The notes: generated by a model from the sequence alone, not told the origin. 64,000 nt of DNA from an uncultured Bacilli bacterium (GCA_910583945.1 CAJTYF010000001.1:124001-188000), one strand, 5' to 3'; shown: positions 1 through 8,234, counted from the stretch's first letter. Translations and numbers: made by a program.

Positions 1-10
1 AGAAGAAGCA

Positions 11-259
11 ATGGATTTAATTAACGATTTTATGTTAGATAATGATATTGAAGAATTATATCCAGATGAACATTATTGTCTTGAAGCAGATAAAATTGCA
101 GATGATGATAAGGAATTTTTGAAAGAGGGACAAAGACTTTTAAGTGAAGAATATGATGAAGATATTGATGAACTTGAAGATGATTTTGACGACTTAAAAG
201 AATGTAATTCTTGCGAATATTATTGTCCTATTTGTGGGGAATGTACCTATGATGAATAG
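11..259 (+). CDS. Small acidic protein with a cysteine pair cluster, possibly 5'-partial
   Basis: An 82-residue, strongly acidic protein. Its C-terminus holds four or five cysteines in CxxC-like spacing (CNSCEYYCPICGEC), which suggests metal binding; I do not recognise a family. The frame is open to the left edge of the window and there is no Shine-Dalgarno sequence before this ATG, so the real start may lie upstream of the window. It precedes the mobilisation genes of the ICE and is likely an accessory protein of that element. Confidence 0.55.
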   Translation: MDLINDFMLDNDIEELYPDEHYCLEADKIADDDKEFLKEGQRLLSEEYDEDIDELEDDFDDLKECNSCEYYCPICGECTYDE

Positions 260-280
260 GACTTTAATGTCTAGCAAGCA

Positions 281-324
281 CTGAATTTGTGTACACACAA
301 AATTCGTATATGGGGTAAATCCCC
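281..324 (+). other. Candidate origin of transfer (oriT)
   Basis: An imperfect inverted repeat (GAATTTGTG at 283-291, CACAAAATTC at 296-305) lies next to a second short hairpin (GGGG-TAAAT-CCCC at 312-324), in a noncoding gap immediately upstream of a small membrane gene and mobC. An inverted repeat followed by a short unique sequence beside mobC and the relaxase is the usual layout of MOBP-type oriT regions. The nick site is not established. Confidence 0.5.
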
Positions 325-361
325 AATCCCCACAAATAGAAAAGAAAGGAGTAAACTGAAG

Positions 362-475
362 ATGAATGAAGTATTATTTTTTATGTTAGGTTTAATTGTA
401 GGTGGTCTTACAATTGCAAATTTTTTTCAATACCATACAATTAAAAATATAAAAAAAGAAATTCAAAAAGGATAG
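362..475 (+). CDS. Small single-pass membrane protein
   Basis: A 37-residue peptide: a hydrophobic segment (about residues 4-24) followed by a basic tail rich in lysine. The start ATG at 362 has a good AAAGGAG ribosome site about ten bases upstream; a longer in-frame reading from 287 would run through the candidate oriT and is less likely. It lies 10 bp upstream of mobC and is probably co-transcribed with it. Function is unknown; tiny membrane proteins are common in conjugation operons. Confidence 0.55.
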   Translation: MNEVLFFMLGLIVGGLTIANFFQYHTIKNIKKEIQKG

Positions 476-485
476 GAGGTAAAAA

Positions 486-815
486 ATGCGAGTTAGAGAA
501 AAACAGATAACTTTTTGGATGACTTATGATGAATATTATAATCTACGAGGTAGAGCAGAAAAAGTTGGACTTTCGGTTTCTGAATTGATAAGAGAACTTG
601 CAAATAACTTTGAACCAAGAGAAAAGCCACCAGAAGAATTTTACGAAGCAATAAAACAAATTAGAATGTTAAGTAATAATATGAATCAAATAGCAAGGAG
701 AGCAAATGCACTTGGCTTTGTTGATGAATTAGAATATAAGAAAAACGCAGAAAGAGTTAGTCAACTTATCATAGATATAAAAAAAGAGTATTTGCTTCCA
801 AAAGAAAAAGAATAA
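486..815 (+). CDS. MobC-like mobilisation accessory protein
   Basis: A 109-residue protein with an N-terminal ribbon-helix-helix-like part (about residues 1-45, pattern ITFWMTYDEYYNLRGRAEKVG then SVSELIREL) and a C-terminal part with IRMLSNNMNQIARRAN, typical of the MobC family. MobC proteins bind oriT and help the relaxase nick. Position fits: the candidate oriT is just upstream and the relaxase follows about 2 kb downstream. A strong AGGAGG ribosome site precedes the ATG. Family assignment is confident; the specific DNA target is inferred. Confidence 0.85.
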   Translation: MRVREKQITFWMTYDEYYNLRGRAEKVGLSVSELIRELANNFEPREKPPEEFYEAIKQIRMLSNNMNQIARRANALGFVDELEYKKNAERVSQLIIDIKKEYLLPKEKE

Positions 816-885
816 TTTTAATTGGGTTTATAGATTATTTTATGCTTTGATGATATAATTATTTCTGATAGGAGATGATAAAATT

Positions 886-1104
886 ATGCTATCTAATTTG
901 GAAAATTCAATATTAAAGGAATTAGATAAACAAAATTATAAAGCAGATATAATTGCATTAGTAATGGAAAGATTAGATACCGAAGAAAAGAAAAATATTT
1001 TCTTATCATTTATGATTGAAAATAGGAATGTAATTTTATCATTATCAGACTTGTTTAATGAATTAAAACTAATTGCTAGTGAAGAAAGTGAGATGAAAAT
1101 ATGA
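886..1104 (+). CDS. Small helical hypothetical protein
   Basis: A 72-residue, mostly helical acidic protein with no motif I recognise. The start has an upstream TAGGAGATGATAAA ribosome site and a TATAAT-like box about 30 bp before it. Its end overlaps the next gene by four bases (ATGA), so the two are translationally coupled. It probably forms a two-gene unit with the resolvase-like gene that follows, within the ICE regulatory block. Confidence 0.6.
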   Translation: MLSNLENSILKELDKQNYKADIIALVMERLDTEEKKNIFLSFMIENRNVILSLSDLFNELKLIASEESEMKI

Positions 1105-1517
1105 ATGATATACTAAAGGCTAGAGAAAAAGCAAAGTTAGATTTTGGAAAAGTTGAAAAATGTGCTATTTTCGTGCATTATAGTATCAATGATTCTAATA
1201 GAATTGAAGAAAAGAAAAACAGACTAATAAAATATTGTGAAGATGTATTACAAACTCATAATTACGAAGTCTTTATAGAAATAGGTTCTTTTTTAGAAGA
1301 AAGAGAAGTATTTAATAATATGCTAAAAAAATTTGAGAGTGGAGAGTTTTCACATTTAGTAGTTACTGATGTTGGTCAAATCTATAAATTAAGTTATGAT
1401 ATGCAAAAAGCAATAGACTTAACAGACCAAATTCAAGATTTGAATGTTACAACAATATGTGTAGATGAAGAACGCCATATTAAGGCGAAAAATAAATTAA
1501 GAGATGTTGAAAGATAA
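1101..1517 (+). CDS. Degenerate serine-resolvase-like domain protein
   Basis: A 138-residue protein that threads onto the catalytic domain of serine recombinases: a first strand with IFVHYS in place of the usual Y-x-R-x-S, then a segment ending VVTDVGQIYKLSYD where active enzymes have D-x-S-R-x-x-R. The serine (S28) is kept but the arginine partner is His26, and both later arginines are Gln and Lys, so recombination activity is unlikely. No DNA-binding or zinc domain follows. It may be a regulatory or structural partner of the element's real recombinases. This is pattern recognition without an alignment, so moderate confidence. Confidence 0.5.
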   Translation: MNDILKAREKAKLDFGKVEKCAIFVHYSINDSNRIEEKKNRLIKYCEDVLQTHNYEVFIEIGSFLEEREVFNNMLKKFESGEFSHLVVTDVGQIYKLSYDMQKAIDLTDQIQDLNVTTICVDEERHIKAKNKLRDVER

Positions 1518-1544
1518 ATAGTAATTTGAAATTGAGGTGTAATT

Positions 1545-1826
1545 ATGAACTTGTTTAGAAAATTTCCATTTAATGAGAAACCTAATACTGCAATTTTTAC
1601 TTGTATTCATATAATTAACAAAGAAAAACCTATACTTTTTGTTACTCATGATAACGATGGCTATTGGCAATTTTTGTGTGGTAATAATCATAGTGAGGAT
1701 GAATCTAGAATAGTGTCATTAGAAGAAATATACAATATAGATAATTCAATAAAAAAATTAGTTAATTTAAATTATGGTCAAAGTGCCTATAGAAAAGATG
1801 AAAAGAGCAAGTGGATTGTAAAATAA
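1545..1826 (+). CDS. Conserved hypothetical protein with a WQFLCG motif
   Basis: A 93-residue protein with the string ILFVTHDNDGYWQFLCGNNH followed by an IVSLEEI segment. I recall this arrangement from widespread small bacterial proteins of unknown function, often found near the zinc-ribbon protein encoded just downstream. It has no signal peptide and is cytosolic. A GAGGTG ribosome site precedes the ATG. The next gene starts within 30 bp, so these are likely co-transcribed. Function not assigned. Confidence 0.6.
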   Translation: MNLFRKFPFNEKPNTAIFTCIHIINKEKPILFVTHDNDGYWQFLCGNNHSEDESRIVSLEEIYNIDNSIKKLVNLNYGQSAYRKDEKSKWIVK

Positions 1827-1852
1827 ATTACAATTTAAAGGAGAGATTTAAT

Positions 1853-2104
1853 TTGGAAGAAGATAAAATAGTCAAGGCACATCAATTTAGTTCAAATCAT
1901 AAAGAATCCTTGTTAAAAGACAAAAAATGTGGTTGTTTTTATTGTTTGACAATATTCCATCCAAATGAAATAAAAGAGTGGATTAAAGATGTAAGTGGAA
2001 CTGCAGTATGTCCATATTGTGGTATTGATTCAATAATCGGCGAAAGTTCTGGATTTCCAATTACTAAAGAGTTCTTGAAAAAAATGAATCAATATTGGTT
2101 TTAA
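1853..2104 (+). CDS. Small zinc-ribbon-like conserved protein
   Basis: About 83 residues when started at the TTG at 1853, which has an AAAGGAGAG ribosome site; an in-frame ATG at 1811 overlaps the previous gene and is less likely. It carries CGCFYC and CPYCGIDS pairs, a four-cysteine zinc-ribbon pattern, and ends with ESSGFPITKEFLKKMNQYWF. The layout matches a common family of small cytoplasmic zinc-binding proteins of unknown function. Part of a run of four small genes between the resolvase-like gene and the relaxase. Confidence 0.65.
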   Translation: MEEDKIVKAHQFSSNHKESLLKDKKCGCFYCLTIFHPNEIKEWIKDVSGTAVCPYCGIDSIIGESSGFPITKEFLKKMNQYWF

Positions 2105-2132
2105 TAATGAGTTGTAAAGGAGATAGTAAATT

Positions 2133-2384
2133 ATGAGTTGGGAAGTTATAAATACTAAAAAAATAAAATGTTTATGTGGTAAGGGAACTATAACACAAGA
2201 AACAATAGGAGATGATTGGAACAGAATAGAAGATAAAGAACCTGTTATACAATGTGAAGAATGTTCCAAAAAATATAAAATTGAATCAAAGTTTATGAAT
2301 CCTAAACCTCATCACGAATATACAATTTATTATTGTGTTGATAAAGAGAATCCTAATAGCGAAAAAATCAAGTTAGATTTATAG
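2133..2384 (+). CDS. Small cysteine-rich conserved protein
   Basis: An 83-residue protein opening MSWEVINTKK and carrying CLCGKG and CEECSKKY, a likely zinc-ribbon pair. The ATG is preceded by an AAAGGAG ribosome site at good spacing. It lies between two other small genes of the same orientation. The family occurs widely in bacteria without an assigned function; it is not related to the conjugation machinery in any way I can see. Confidence 0.6.
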   Translation: MSWEVINTKKIKCLCGKGTITQETIGDDWNRIEDKEPVIQCEECSKKYKIESKFMNPKPHHEYTIYYCVDKENPNSEKIKLDL

Positions 2385-2392
2385 AGGTGCTT

Positions 2393-2833
2393 ATGTCAAA
2401 AATAATATTCTATAAATTAAATGGTATAGTAAAAAATATGGTGGATCTTACAGAAGAAAATTTAAAGCAATGTAATGGTATGAAGTTAAAATGTTATCTT
2501 AATGATAATAGCGAAATAGTAGGGTTTGCAGATATATTTAGAACCCACGATAAAAATGAATTTGATAATGAAGTTCACGGTTATATTAACTTATGGACTT
2601 TTGATAATTTAGATGAAGAACAACATAAGTTAGTTGGGGAAAATGATAATAGATATAATCAGACTTTTAAAAAAGTAAATATAGAAGATATAATAAAAGT
2701 TGAAGCAATACTTTATAGTAATCCCAGATGGGGAACAAAACTTACAAATAAATTTGAATTGTATCCAAATGATTCAGATGATTCAAACGAAAGCGAATCT
2801 GATGTGGAAATACCTAGTTTTTTAAAAAAATAA
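2393..2833 (+). CDS. Hypothetical acidic protein
   Basis: A 146-residue protein starting MSKIIFYKLNG; the ATG at 2393 has an AGAGGTG ribosome site six bases before it, better placed than the GTG at 2387. The middle part looks like a small beta-rich domain (EIVGFADIFRTHD, VEAILYSNPRWGTK), and the tail is acidic and serine-rich (DDSNESESDVEIPSF). I do not recognise a function. It closes the small-gene run; a terminator follows directly, separating it from the relaxase operon. Confidence 0.55.
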   Translation: MSKIIFYKLNGIVKNMVDLTEENLKQCNGMKLKCYLNDNSEIVGFADIFRTHDKNEFDNEVHGYINLWTFDNLDEEQHKLVGENDNRYNQTFKKVNIEDIIKVEAILYSNPRWGTKLTNKFELYPNDSDDSNESESDVEIPSFLKK

Positions 2834-2837
2834 AGAT

Positions 2838-2870
2838 AGAGTCTATCAATAAATGGTAGGCTCTTTTTTT
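2838..2870 (+). terminator. Intrinsic terminator before the relaxase operon
   Basis: A 10-bp stem with two G-U type pairs (AGAGTCTATC at 2838-2847, GGTAGGCTCT at 2855-2864) closes a 7-base loop and is followed by seven T residues. It ends the small-gene run and separates it from the conjugation operon. Confidence 0.7.
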
Positions 2871-2887
2871 GTGGAAAGGAGTGAGAA

Positions 2888-4249
2888 ATGGCAACAACAG
2901 GAATATGGAAAATATCTGAAAGATTAGATAATGTAATTAAATATACAACTGATGTAGAGAAAACAGTTAATGGAGCATATTCAAACGATAATTATTATAG
3001 TTTACACAATGTTATTGAATATGCAGAAGCAGATTATAAAACTGAAAAGCAATTCTATGTATCTGGCTTAAATTGTTCCCCAGAAACTGCTTTAGAAGAA
3101 ATGATTATTACTAAAAAACAATTTAATAAAACTAATGGTATTTTAGGTTTTCACGCATTTCAATCTTTTAAAGAGGGGGAAGTTACTCCAGAACAAGCAC
3201 ACGCTATTGGAGTAAAACTTGCAGAGGAAATGTGGGGAGATAGATTTGAAGTTGTTGTATCAACTCACTTGAATACTAATCATTATCATAATCATTTTGT
3301 TATCAATTCTGTATCATTTGTAGATGGTAAGAGATATTATGATAAGAGAGAAACTTATGCAGAGTTAAGAAGAATATCGGATTCCATTTGTGAAGAATAT
3401 GGTTTAAGTGTTTTAAAAGAAAAGGCTTGTAGAAATAGTAAGATAAACTATGCTAATTATTCTAAAGGAACAATAGAAAGAAATAATTATTATACTATTG
3501 CAAAAGAAGATTTAGATCGTGCTATTAGCCAGGCATATTCATATCAAGATTTTGAAAAACTTATGAAAGCAATGGACTATGAATTGATATATAGAGCGAA
3601 TAAGTTAAGTATTAGAAGAAGTCCTTATAAGAAAAATATTCGTATAGAGAGATACTTTGGTAATGATTATTCTATTGATAGGATAACTGAAAGAATAGAA
3701 ACTACTCATTCTACTAGAATACCTTTTATAGAAGAATATGGCAGAAAGAAGAAAATATATAATAAGCCAACTTATAATAAAGAAAAAAGAAAAGGTATTT
3801 ATGGATTATATATTCATTATTGCTATCTATTAAAAGTATTTCCTAAAAAATATCCATATCAGAAACTCCCACCATCTATTCGTGCAGATGTAAGAAAGAT
3901 GGAAAGAATATCTGAAGAAACTAAACTGCTTGTTAGAAATAATTTAAAAACTAACGAGCAGTTTTTTTCGTTTGAAGAACAAAAGTCAAAGGAACTAACT
4001 AATTTGTTAGATAAACGAAGCAAGTTATGGTACAAGCATAAAAAATCTAAAAGTAAAGTTGAAAAAGACCAACTGAAAAAAGAAATTGATGAAATAAATA
4101 AGCAAATAGAACCTATACGAAAGGAGGTGGTGCTATGTAAAGAAATTGAAGAAAGAACACCGAAGTTAGAGCAAAATGTAAACGAGTTCAATCAAGAACA
4201 AGAAAATCAAAATAGAAAGGAAGTGGAGAAAAATGAACTCATCAGGTGA
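2888..4249 (+). CDS. MOBP-type relaxase
   Basis: A 453-residue relaxase that nicks oriT and pilots the transferred strand. The N-terminal domain has a candidate catalytic tyrosine in VIKYT (Tyr19) and the three-histidine metal motif HYHNHF (His132, His134, His136), diagnostic of the PF03432 relaxase family. The C-terminal half is basic and helical, with a coiled-coil-like stretch after residue 350. It starts an operon after a terminator, with a GAAAGGAG ribosome site, and overlaps the PcfB-like gene by 17 bp. The gene contains a strong terminator-like hairpin at 3923-3968, described separately. Confidence 0.92.
   Translation: MATTGIWKISERLDNVIKYTTDVEKTVNGAYSNDNYYSLHNVIEYAEADYKTEKQFYVSGLNCSPETALEEMIITKKQFNKTNGILGFHAFQSFKEGEVTPEQAHAIGVKLAEEMWGDRFEVVVSTHLNTNHYHNHFVINSVSFVDGKRYYDKRETYAELRRISDSICEEYGLSVLKEKACRNSKINYANYSKGTIERNNYYTIAKEDLDRAISQAYSYQDFEKLMKAMDYELIYRANKLSIRRSPYKKNIRIERYFGNDYSIDRITERIETTHSTRIPFIEEYGRKKKIYNKPTYNKEKRKGIYGLYIHYCYLLKVFPKKYPYQKLPPSIRADVRKMERISEETKLLVRNNLKTNEQFFSFEEQKSKELTNLLDKRSKLWYKHKKSKSKVEKDQLKKEIDEINKQIEPIRKEVVLCKEIEERTPKLEQNVNEFNQEQENQNRKEVEKNELIR
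3923..3968 (+). terminator. Terminator-like hairpin inside the relaxase gene
   Basis: A 14-bp stem with one G-U pair (AAACTGCTTGTTAG at 3923-3936, CTAACGAGCAGTTT at 3951-3964) and a run of seven T residues lie inside the relaxase reading frame. By sequence it is as strong as the intergenic terminators of this window. If active it would cut transcription of the conjugation operon unless ribosomes or an antiterminator prevent folding. Confidence 0.65.
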
Positions 4250-5009
4250 CGCTGCAGAATCAATCGTAAGAATGAGTTTGCAGGGAATTGAAGTTGCAGC
4301 CAGAATATCTGGTAGTGGTGCAAAGAATATTGCAGTTTTACTTTATACCATTATGAAAGATAAGCAACAAACTAAAGGGAAAACAAAATTAACAAATATG
4401 CTTAAATCTGGCAAAGAATTAAAAGTTTTTTCTGTAAAACAAGAAGATTTAAAAAAGTTTACAGAAGAAGCAAAAAGATATGGTGTTTTATTTAGTGCTT
4501 TAGTTGATAAAAGACAAAAAAATGTAGATGGTATGGTTGATATTATGGTAAGAGCAGAAGACGCAAGTAAAATTAACCGTATTGTAGAAAGATTTAATTT
4601 ATCTACTGTTGATACTGCAACAATTAAAAGTGAAATTCAAAAGACAAAAGCAAAAGCAGAAGCAGAAAAAGGTGTAAAACAAAAAAGTCCAGAAGAAAAA
4701 TTAGTGGATATTATTTTGTCAAAGCCAACAGGTAAGGAGGAAAATGAAGTATCAAACCCCCAAGTGGCAAAGATGGAAAAAAGCCCTCTATCAGAGCCTA
4801 CCTCAAAGAACAAAAGCAAATCAGATCTGGGTACTAAATCTGCAAAACCTTCAGTAAGGGAAGAAATTAAAACTATAAAAAAGGAACTTGAAAAGAAGAA
4901 TAATGCAGAATTAGAAAAATCTGAATCATCTAAAGATAAGCAAAATAAAACTACCAAACATCAACAACCTAAAACTAAAAAGAAAAAATCAAAGGAAAGA
5001 GGTGTGTAA
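4233..5009 (+). CDS. PcfB-like conjugation protein (DUF3801 type)
   Basis: A 258-residue cytosolic protein. Residues 1-140 resemble PcfB/DUF3801 proteins of Gram-positive conjugative elements (VRMSLQGIEVAARISGSGAKN, then GVLFSALVDKR); the remaining tail is low-complexity and rich in Lys, Glu and Ser. In pCF10, PcfB works with the relaxase and PcfC coupling protein at oriT. Here it overlaps the relaxase gene and lies two genes upstream of the VirD4 coupling ATPase, as expected. The ATG has an AAAGGAAGTGG ribosome site. Confidence 0.75.
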   Translation: MNSSGDAAESIVRMSLQGIEVAARISGSGAKNIAVLLYTIMKDKQQTKGKTKLTNMLKSGKELKVFSVKQEDLKKFTEEAKRYGVLFSALVDKRQKNVDGMVDIMVRAEDASKINRIVERFNLSTVDTATIKSEIQKTKAKAEAEKGVKQKSPEEKLVDIILSKPTGKEENEVSNPQVAKMEKSPLSEPTSKNKSKSDLGTKSAKPSVREEIKTIKKELEKKNNAELEKSESSKDKQNKTTKHQQPKTKKKKSKERGV

Positions 5010-5012
5010 TTT

Positions 5013-5897
5013 ATGAATGATGTTGATGAAATATTAGCAGGTTACAACAAAGAATCTAATAAAGAGTCTTTTGATAGAGAAGCGTGGGCAAAAAAGAAAC
5101 AAGAAGATAGAAAAAAATGTTATGACTTAATGTATAAAACTGCAGATGAAATAAAAAATAGTCCAGAGAAGTTTAAATCGTATTTAGATATTCAAGGAAA
5201 ATTTGATAAATACTCTGTTGGAAATGCACTTTTGATAACTTCCCAAATGCCTAATGCTACTCAATTAAAAGAATTTAATGATTGGAAAGATTTAGGAGCA
5301 TATATCAAAAAAGGACAAGAGGGTATCACTATATTAGAGCCAGGAGATTCTTATACAAGAGCAGATGGCTCAACTGCTCCATCATATAATCCAAAGAAGA
5401 TGTTTGATGTATCACAAACTACTTTCAAAGCAAAAGAAAGAAAAAATAATTATGATGATGTAACAAAACTTACTGCACTTTTGAAAGACTGCCCTGTAGA
5501 TATTAAAGCATTGGAAAATCCAACAGAAACTGATAAAGTGGCTATGTGGAATAAAGAAGATAGTGTTTTATATGTGAAAATTGGTGGAGAACCTCAAGTA
5601 GTATTTAGAGCATTATCTATGGAACTTGCAAGAGCAAGTTTAGAAGAAACAGGAAATAGTGAATTAGATGATTTTAAATGTAAATGTACTTCATATATGC
5701 TATGTAAAAAGTATGACATTGATGTATCAAACTATGATTTTAATTCACTACCAGAGGCACTAAAAGAAATGAACTCTGGAGAAGTTAGAAATGAATTAAG
5801 TTCAATGCGAGGCACAATGGAAGATATAAATTCAAGAATGTCGCAATATTTTGAAAATGTATCTAAAACTCACAAAAGTAAAGAGCAAGAAAGATAG
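5013..5897 (+). CDS. ArdC-like protein with a degenerate metallopeptidase region
   Basis: A 294-residue protein. Residues about 45-110 (KYSVGNALLITSQMPNATQL, then GAYIKKGQEGI) resemble the N-terminal ssDNA-binding domain of ArdC/LtrC-type proteins, which protect incoming conjugative DNA or assist transfer. The later part aligns by eye with the ArdC zincin domain, but the expected HELAH is replaced by MELAR (in ALSMELARAS), so both metal-binding histidines are missing and peptidase activity is unlikely. It follows the PcfB-like gene by three bases. Role in transfer is inferred from family and position. Confidence 0.7.
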   Translation: MNDVDEILAGYNKESNKESFDREAWAKKKQEDRKKCYDLMYKTADEIKNSPEKFKSYLDIQGKFDKYSVGNALLITSQMPNATQLKEFNDWKDLGAYIKKGQEGITILEPGDSYTRADGSTAPSYNPKKMFDVSQTTFKAKERKNNYDDVTKLTALLKDCPVDIKALENPTETDKVAMWNKEDSVLYVKIGGEPQVVFRALSMELARASLEETGNSELDDFKCKCTSYMLCKKYDIDVSNYDFNSLPEALKEMNSGEVRNELSSMRGTMEDINSRMSQYFENVSKTHKSKEQER

Positions 5898-5907
5898 GAG
5901 GGATAAA

Positions 5908-6111
5908 GTGAGAGATGGAATAAAAACATTGGATTTAGATAAATATGAAATCGGTATTTTAATCAATGCTTTAAATGAATTTAGAAATATGCTTATAGAA
6001 CAACAAAGAGAAACTGCACCTGTTGATGAACTTCTTTTAAAAGCAATAGATGCCCCAGAAAAAAAAAGAACTCTCGTAAAATCTTTGAGGAAAGATGATA
6101 GGAGAAAATAA
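5908..6111 (+). CDS. Small conserved ICE protein
   Basis: A 67-residue helical protein, mostly one predicted helical hairpin (YEIGILINALNEFRNMLIEQ, then VDELLLKAID). The GTG start at 5908 has a strong AGGAGG ribosome site, whereas the upstream in-frame ATG lies inside the preceding gene. The end overlaps the VirD4 gene by 17 bp. Proteins of this type sit beside coupling-protein genes in many Firmicutes ICEs, but I cannot assign a role. Confidence 0.6.
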   Translation: MRDGIKTLDLDKYEIGILINALNEFRNMLIEQQRETAPVDELLLKAIDAPEKKRTLVKSLRKDDRRK

Positions 6112-7912
6112 TGAAATACCGAAATGGGTATATGTTCTAGGCTTAATTCCTACAATTTGGTTAGCACTTTTAATTGCACCATCTATAAGTGGAGGACTAC
6201 CACAAGTTATGAAAGATTTTCCTAATTTGATGGGAAGTCCTTTTCACATTTCTTGGTGTGATAATTCTTTAAAAGTTATATTAGTATTTATCTTCTTATA
6301 TATAATGGGAATAAGTATTTATATATCTACTAAAAAGAACTATCGTAGGAGAGAAGAACACGGTTCTGCAAAATGGGGTAATGCTAGTGTCGTGAATAAA
6401 AAATACGAGCAAAAACCTATTTCAGATAATAAGATATTAACGCAAAATGTAAAAATTGGTCTTAATGGTAAAAAGCATAGAAGAAATTTGAATGTTTTAG
6501 TATGTGGTGGAAGTGGAGCAGGTAAAACAAGATTCTATTGTAAGCCTAATCTAATGCAAACAAATACTTCTTTTGTAGTATTAGATCCAAAAGGAGAAAT
6601 TGTAAGGGATGAGGGATATTTATTAGAAAAAAAGGGATACGAAGTAAGAGTATTAGACTTAATAAATATGGAAAAAAGTCATTGCTATAATCCTTTTGTA
6701 TATTTAAAAAGTGATAATGATGTTCAAAAGTTAGTTACTAATTTATTTAAGGCAACTACACCAAAAGGTTCATCTAGTAATGATCCATTTTGGGATACTG
6801 CTGCAAGTATGCTATTACTTGCACTTATTTTTTATCTAAAATACGAAGCACCAGAAGATGAACAAAATTTTCCAATGGTTATGGAGTTACTTCGTGCAGG
6901 AGAAGTACACGAAGATGATGATAGTTATATTAGCCCATTAGATGTTTTGTTTAATAGATTAGAGAGTAAAGAACCAGACCATATAGCAGTTAAATATTAT
7001 AGAGATTATCATAGTGGTTCTGCAAAAACTTTAAAATCTATTCAAATAACACTTGCTTCAAGACTTGAAAAATTTAATTTAGAGAGTTTGGCTTCATTAA
7101 CTGCAACAGATGAATTGGATTTGCCATCACTTGGAGAAAAGAAAGTTGCACTTTTTGCTTTAATACCAGATAATGATACAAGTTTTAATTTTCTAGTTAG
7201 TATTTTATATACGCAACTGTTTCAACAGTTGTTTTTTTTAGCCGACCATAAATATGGTGGGAGTTTGCCTGTACCTGTTCATTTTGTAATGGATGAGTTT
7301 GCTAATGTATCATTGCCAGATGATTTTGACAAGATACTTTCTGTTATGCGTTCAAGAGAAGTGTCTGTATCTATCATTTTACAAAATTTAGCACAGTTAA
7401 AAGCCTTGTTTGAAAAACAATGGGAATCAATCGTAGGTAACTGTGATGAGTTCTTGTATCTTGGTGGAAATGAACAATCAACGCATAAGTATGTGAGTGA
7501 ACTTTTAGGCAAAGAAACAATAGATACCAATACTTATGGAAAAAGTAGTGGTAGAAGTGGTAATTACTCTACTAATTATCAAATTAGTGGGAGAGAACTG
7601 ATGACTCCAGACGAAGTAAGGTTACTTGATAATAGATTTGCAATTTTGTTTATAAGAGGAGAAAGACCGATAATTGACTTTAAATATGATGTACTTAAAC
7701 ATCCAAATGTAGAATTTACTGCTGATGGCAAAGAAAAACCTTATAAACACGGAGGAACAGAAAATGCTATTGCTTCAATTATTTTTGATGAAAATGTAGA
7801 TAACTATGATTTTACAGAAATAGAAGAAATAGCAAACAATTTTGAAGTTATATCTTCAGAAGATATAGATGATTATTTTAAAGGAAAGGAAGAATTTAAA
7901 AATGAAAAATAA
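6095..7912 (+). CDS. VirD4/TraG-type coupling ATPase
   Basis: A 605-residue type IV coupling protein that recruits the relaxase-DNA complex to the transfer channel. Two N-terminal membrane segments (about residues 8-30 and 58-82) precede the ATPase domain with Walker A GGSGAGKT (about residues 140-147) and Walker B HFVMDEFAN. It also shows FWDTAA and the conserved ILQNLAQLK segment of the TraG family. It overlaps both neighbours. A terminator-like hairpin with eight T residues lies within the frame at 7214-7238. Function is confident by family. Confidence 0.92.
   Translation: MIGENNEIPKWVYVLGLIPTIWLALLIAPSISGGLPQVMKDFPNLMGSPFHISWCDNSLKVILVFIFLYIMGISIYISTKKNYRRREEHGSAKWGNASVVNKKYEQKPISDNKILTQNVKIGLNGKKHRRNLNVLVCGGSGAGKTRFYCKPNLMQTNTSFVVLDPKGEIVRDEGYLLEKKGYEVRVLDLINMEKSHCYNPFVYLKSDNDVQKLVTNLFKATTPKGSSSNDPFWDTAASMLLLALIFYLKYEAPEDEQNFPMVMELLRAGEVHEDDDSYISPLDVLFNRLESKEPDHIAVKYYRDYHSGSAKTLKSIQITLASRLEKFNLESLASLTATDELDLPSLGEKKVALFALIPDNDTSFNFLVSILYTQLFQQLFFLADHKYGGSLPVPVHFVMDEFANVSLPDDFDKILSVMRSREVSVSIILQNLAQLKALFEKQWESIVGNCDEFLYLGGNEQSTHKYVSELLGKETIDTNTYGKSSGRSGNYSTNYQISGRELMTPDEVRLLDNRFAILFIRGERPIIDFKYDVLKHPNVEFTADGKEKPYKHGGTENAIASIIFDENVDNYDFTEIEEIANNFEVISSEDIDDYFKGKEEFKNEK
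7214..7238 (+). terminator. Terminator-like hairpin inside the VirD4 gene
   Basis: CAACTG at 7214-7219 pairs with CAGTTG at 7226-7231 around a TTTCAA loop and is followed at once by a run of T residues through 7238. The structure lies in the coding sequence (residues around TQLFQQLFFLA). It is the second of three such hairpins inside conjugation genes. Confidence 0.55.
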
Positions 7913-8234
7913 TAATAAATTACAATTAAGTAAAAGAGGAAAGAAACTATTTAAGGCGTATGTAATGGGAGTTAGTATATTTACTCTAACTATTGGAACA
8001 AGTATGGGAGTTCTTGCAGCAGATGATCCAATGGCAGTAGTAAATAATTTATCTAACTTTATTTTTGGACTTATTCGTGCAATAGGAATGATTCTACTTG
8101 GCTTTGGTATCGTTCAAGTAGGACTATCATTAAAGAGCCACGATCCAAGCCAAAGAGCAAATGGTTTCTTAACAGTAGCAGGTGGTATTATTATCACATT
8201 TGCTAAAGAAATTCTTAATATGATTACAGGTTAA
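7902..8234 (+). CDS. VirB2/Maff2-like membrane subunit of the conjugation machine
   Basis: A 110-residue membrane protein starting MKNNNKLQL; the ATG at 7902 has an AAGGAAAGGAAG ribosome site. A first hydrophobic segment (about residues 20-40, ending VLAADD, which looks like a cleavable signal) is followed by two more (IFGLIRAIGMILLGFGIV and GFLTVAGGIIITFA), with the LSLKSHDPSQRANG loop between them. This three-segment layout matches VirB2-like pilin or Maff2 proteins of ICEs. It overlaps the VirD4 gene by 11 bp and lies upstream of the TrbL-like gene. Confidence 0.7.
   Translation: MKNNNKLQLSKRGKKLFKAYVMGVSIFTLTIGTSMGVLAADDPMAVVNNLSNFIFGLIRAIGMILLGFGIVQVGLSLKSHDPSQRANGFLTVAGGIIITFAKEILNMITG

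Noticed and set aside
4637..4957. Minus-strand frame opposite the PcfB-like gene
   Set aside because: Ser/Phe-rich low-complexity antisense of a Lys/Glu-rich tail, with no translation signal.
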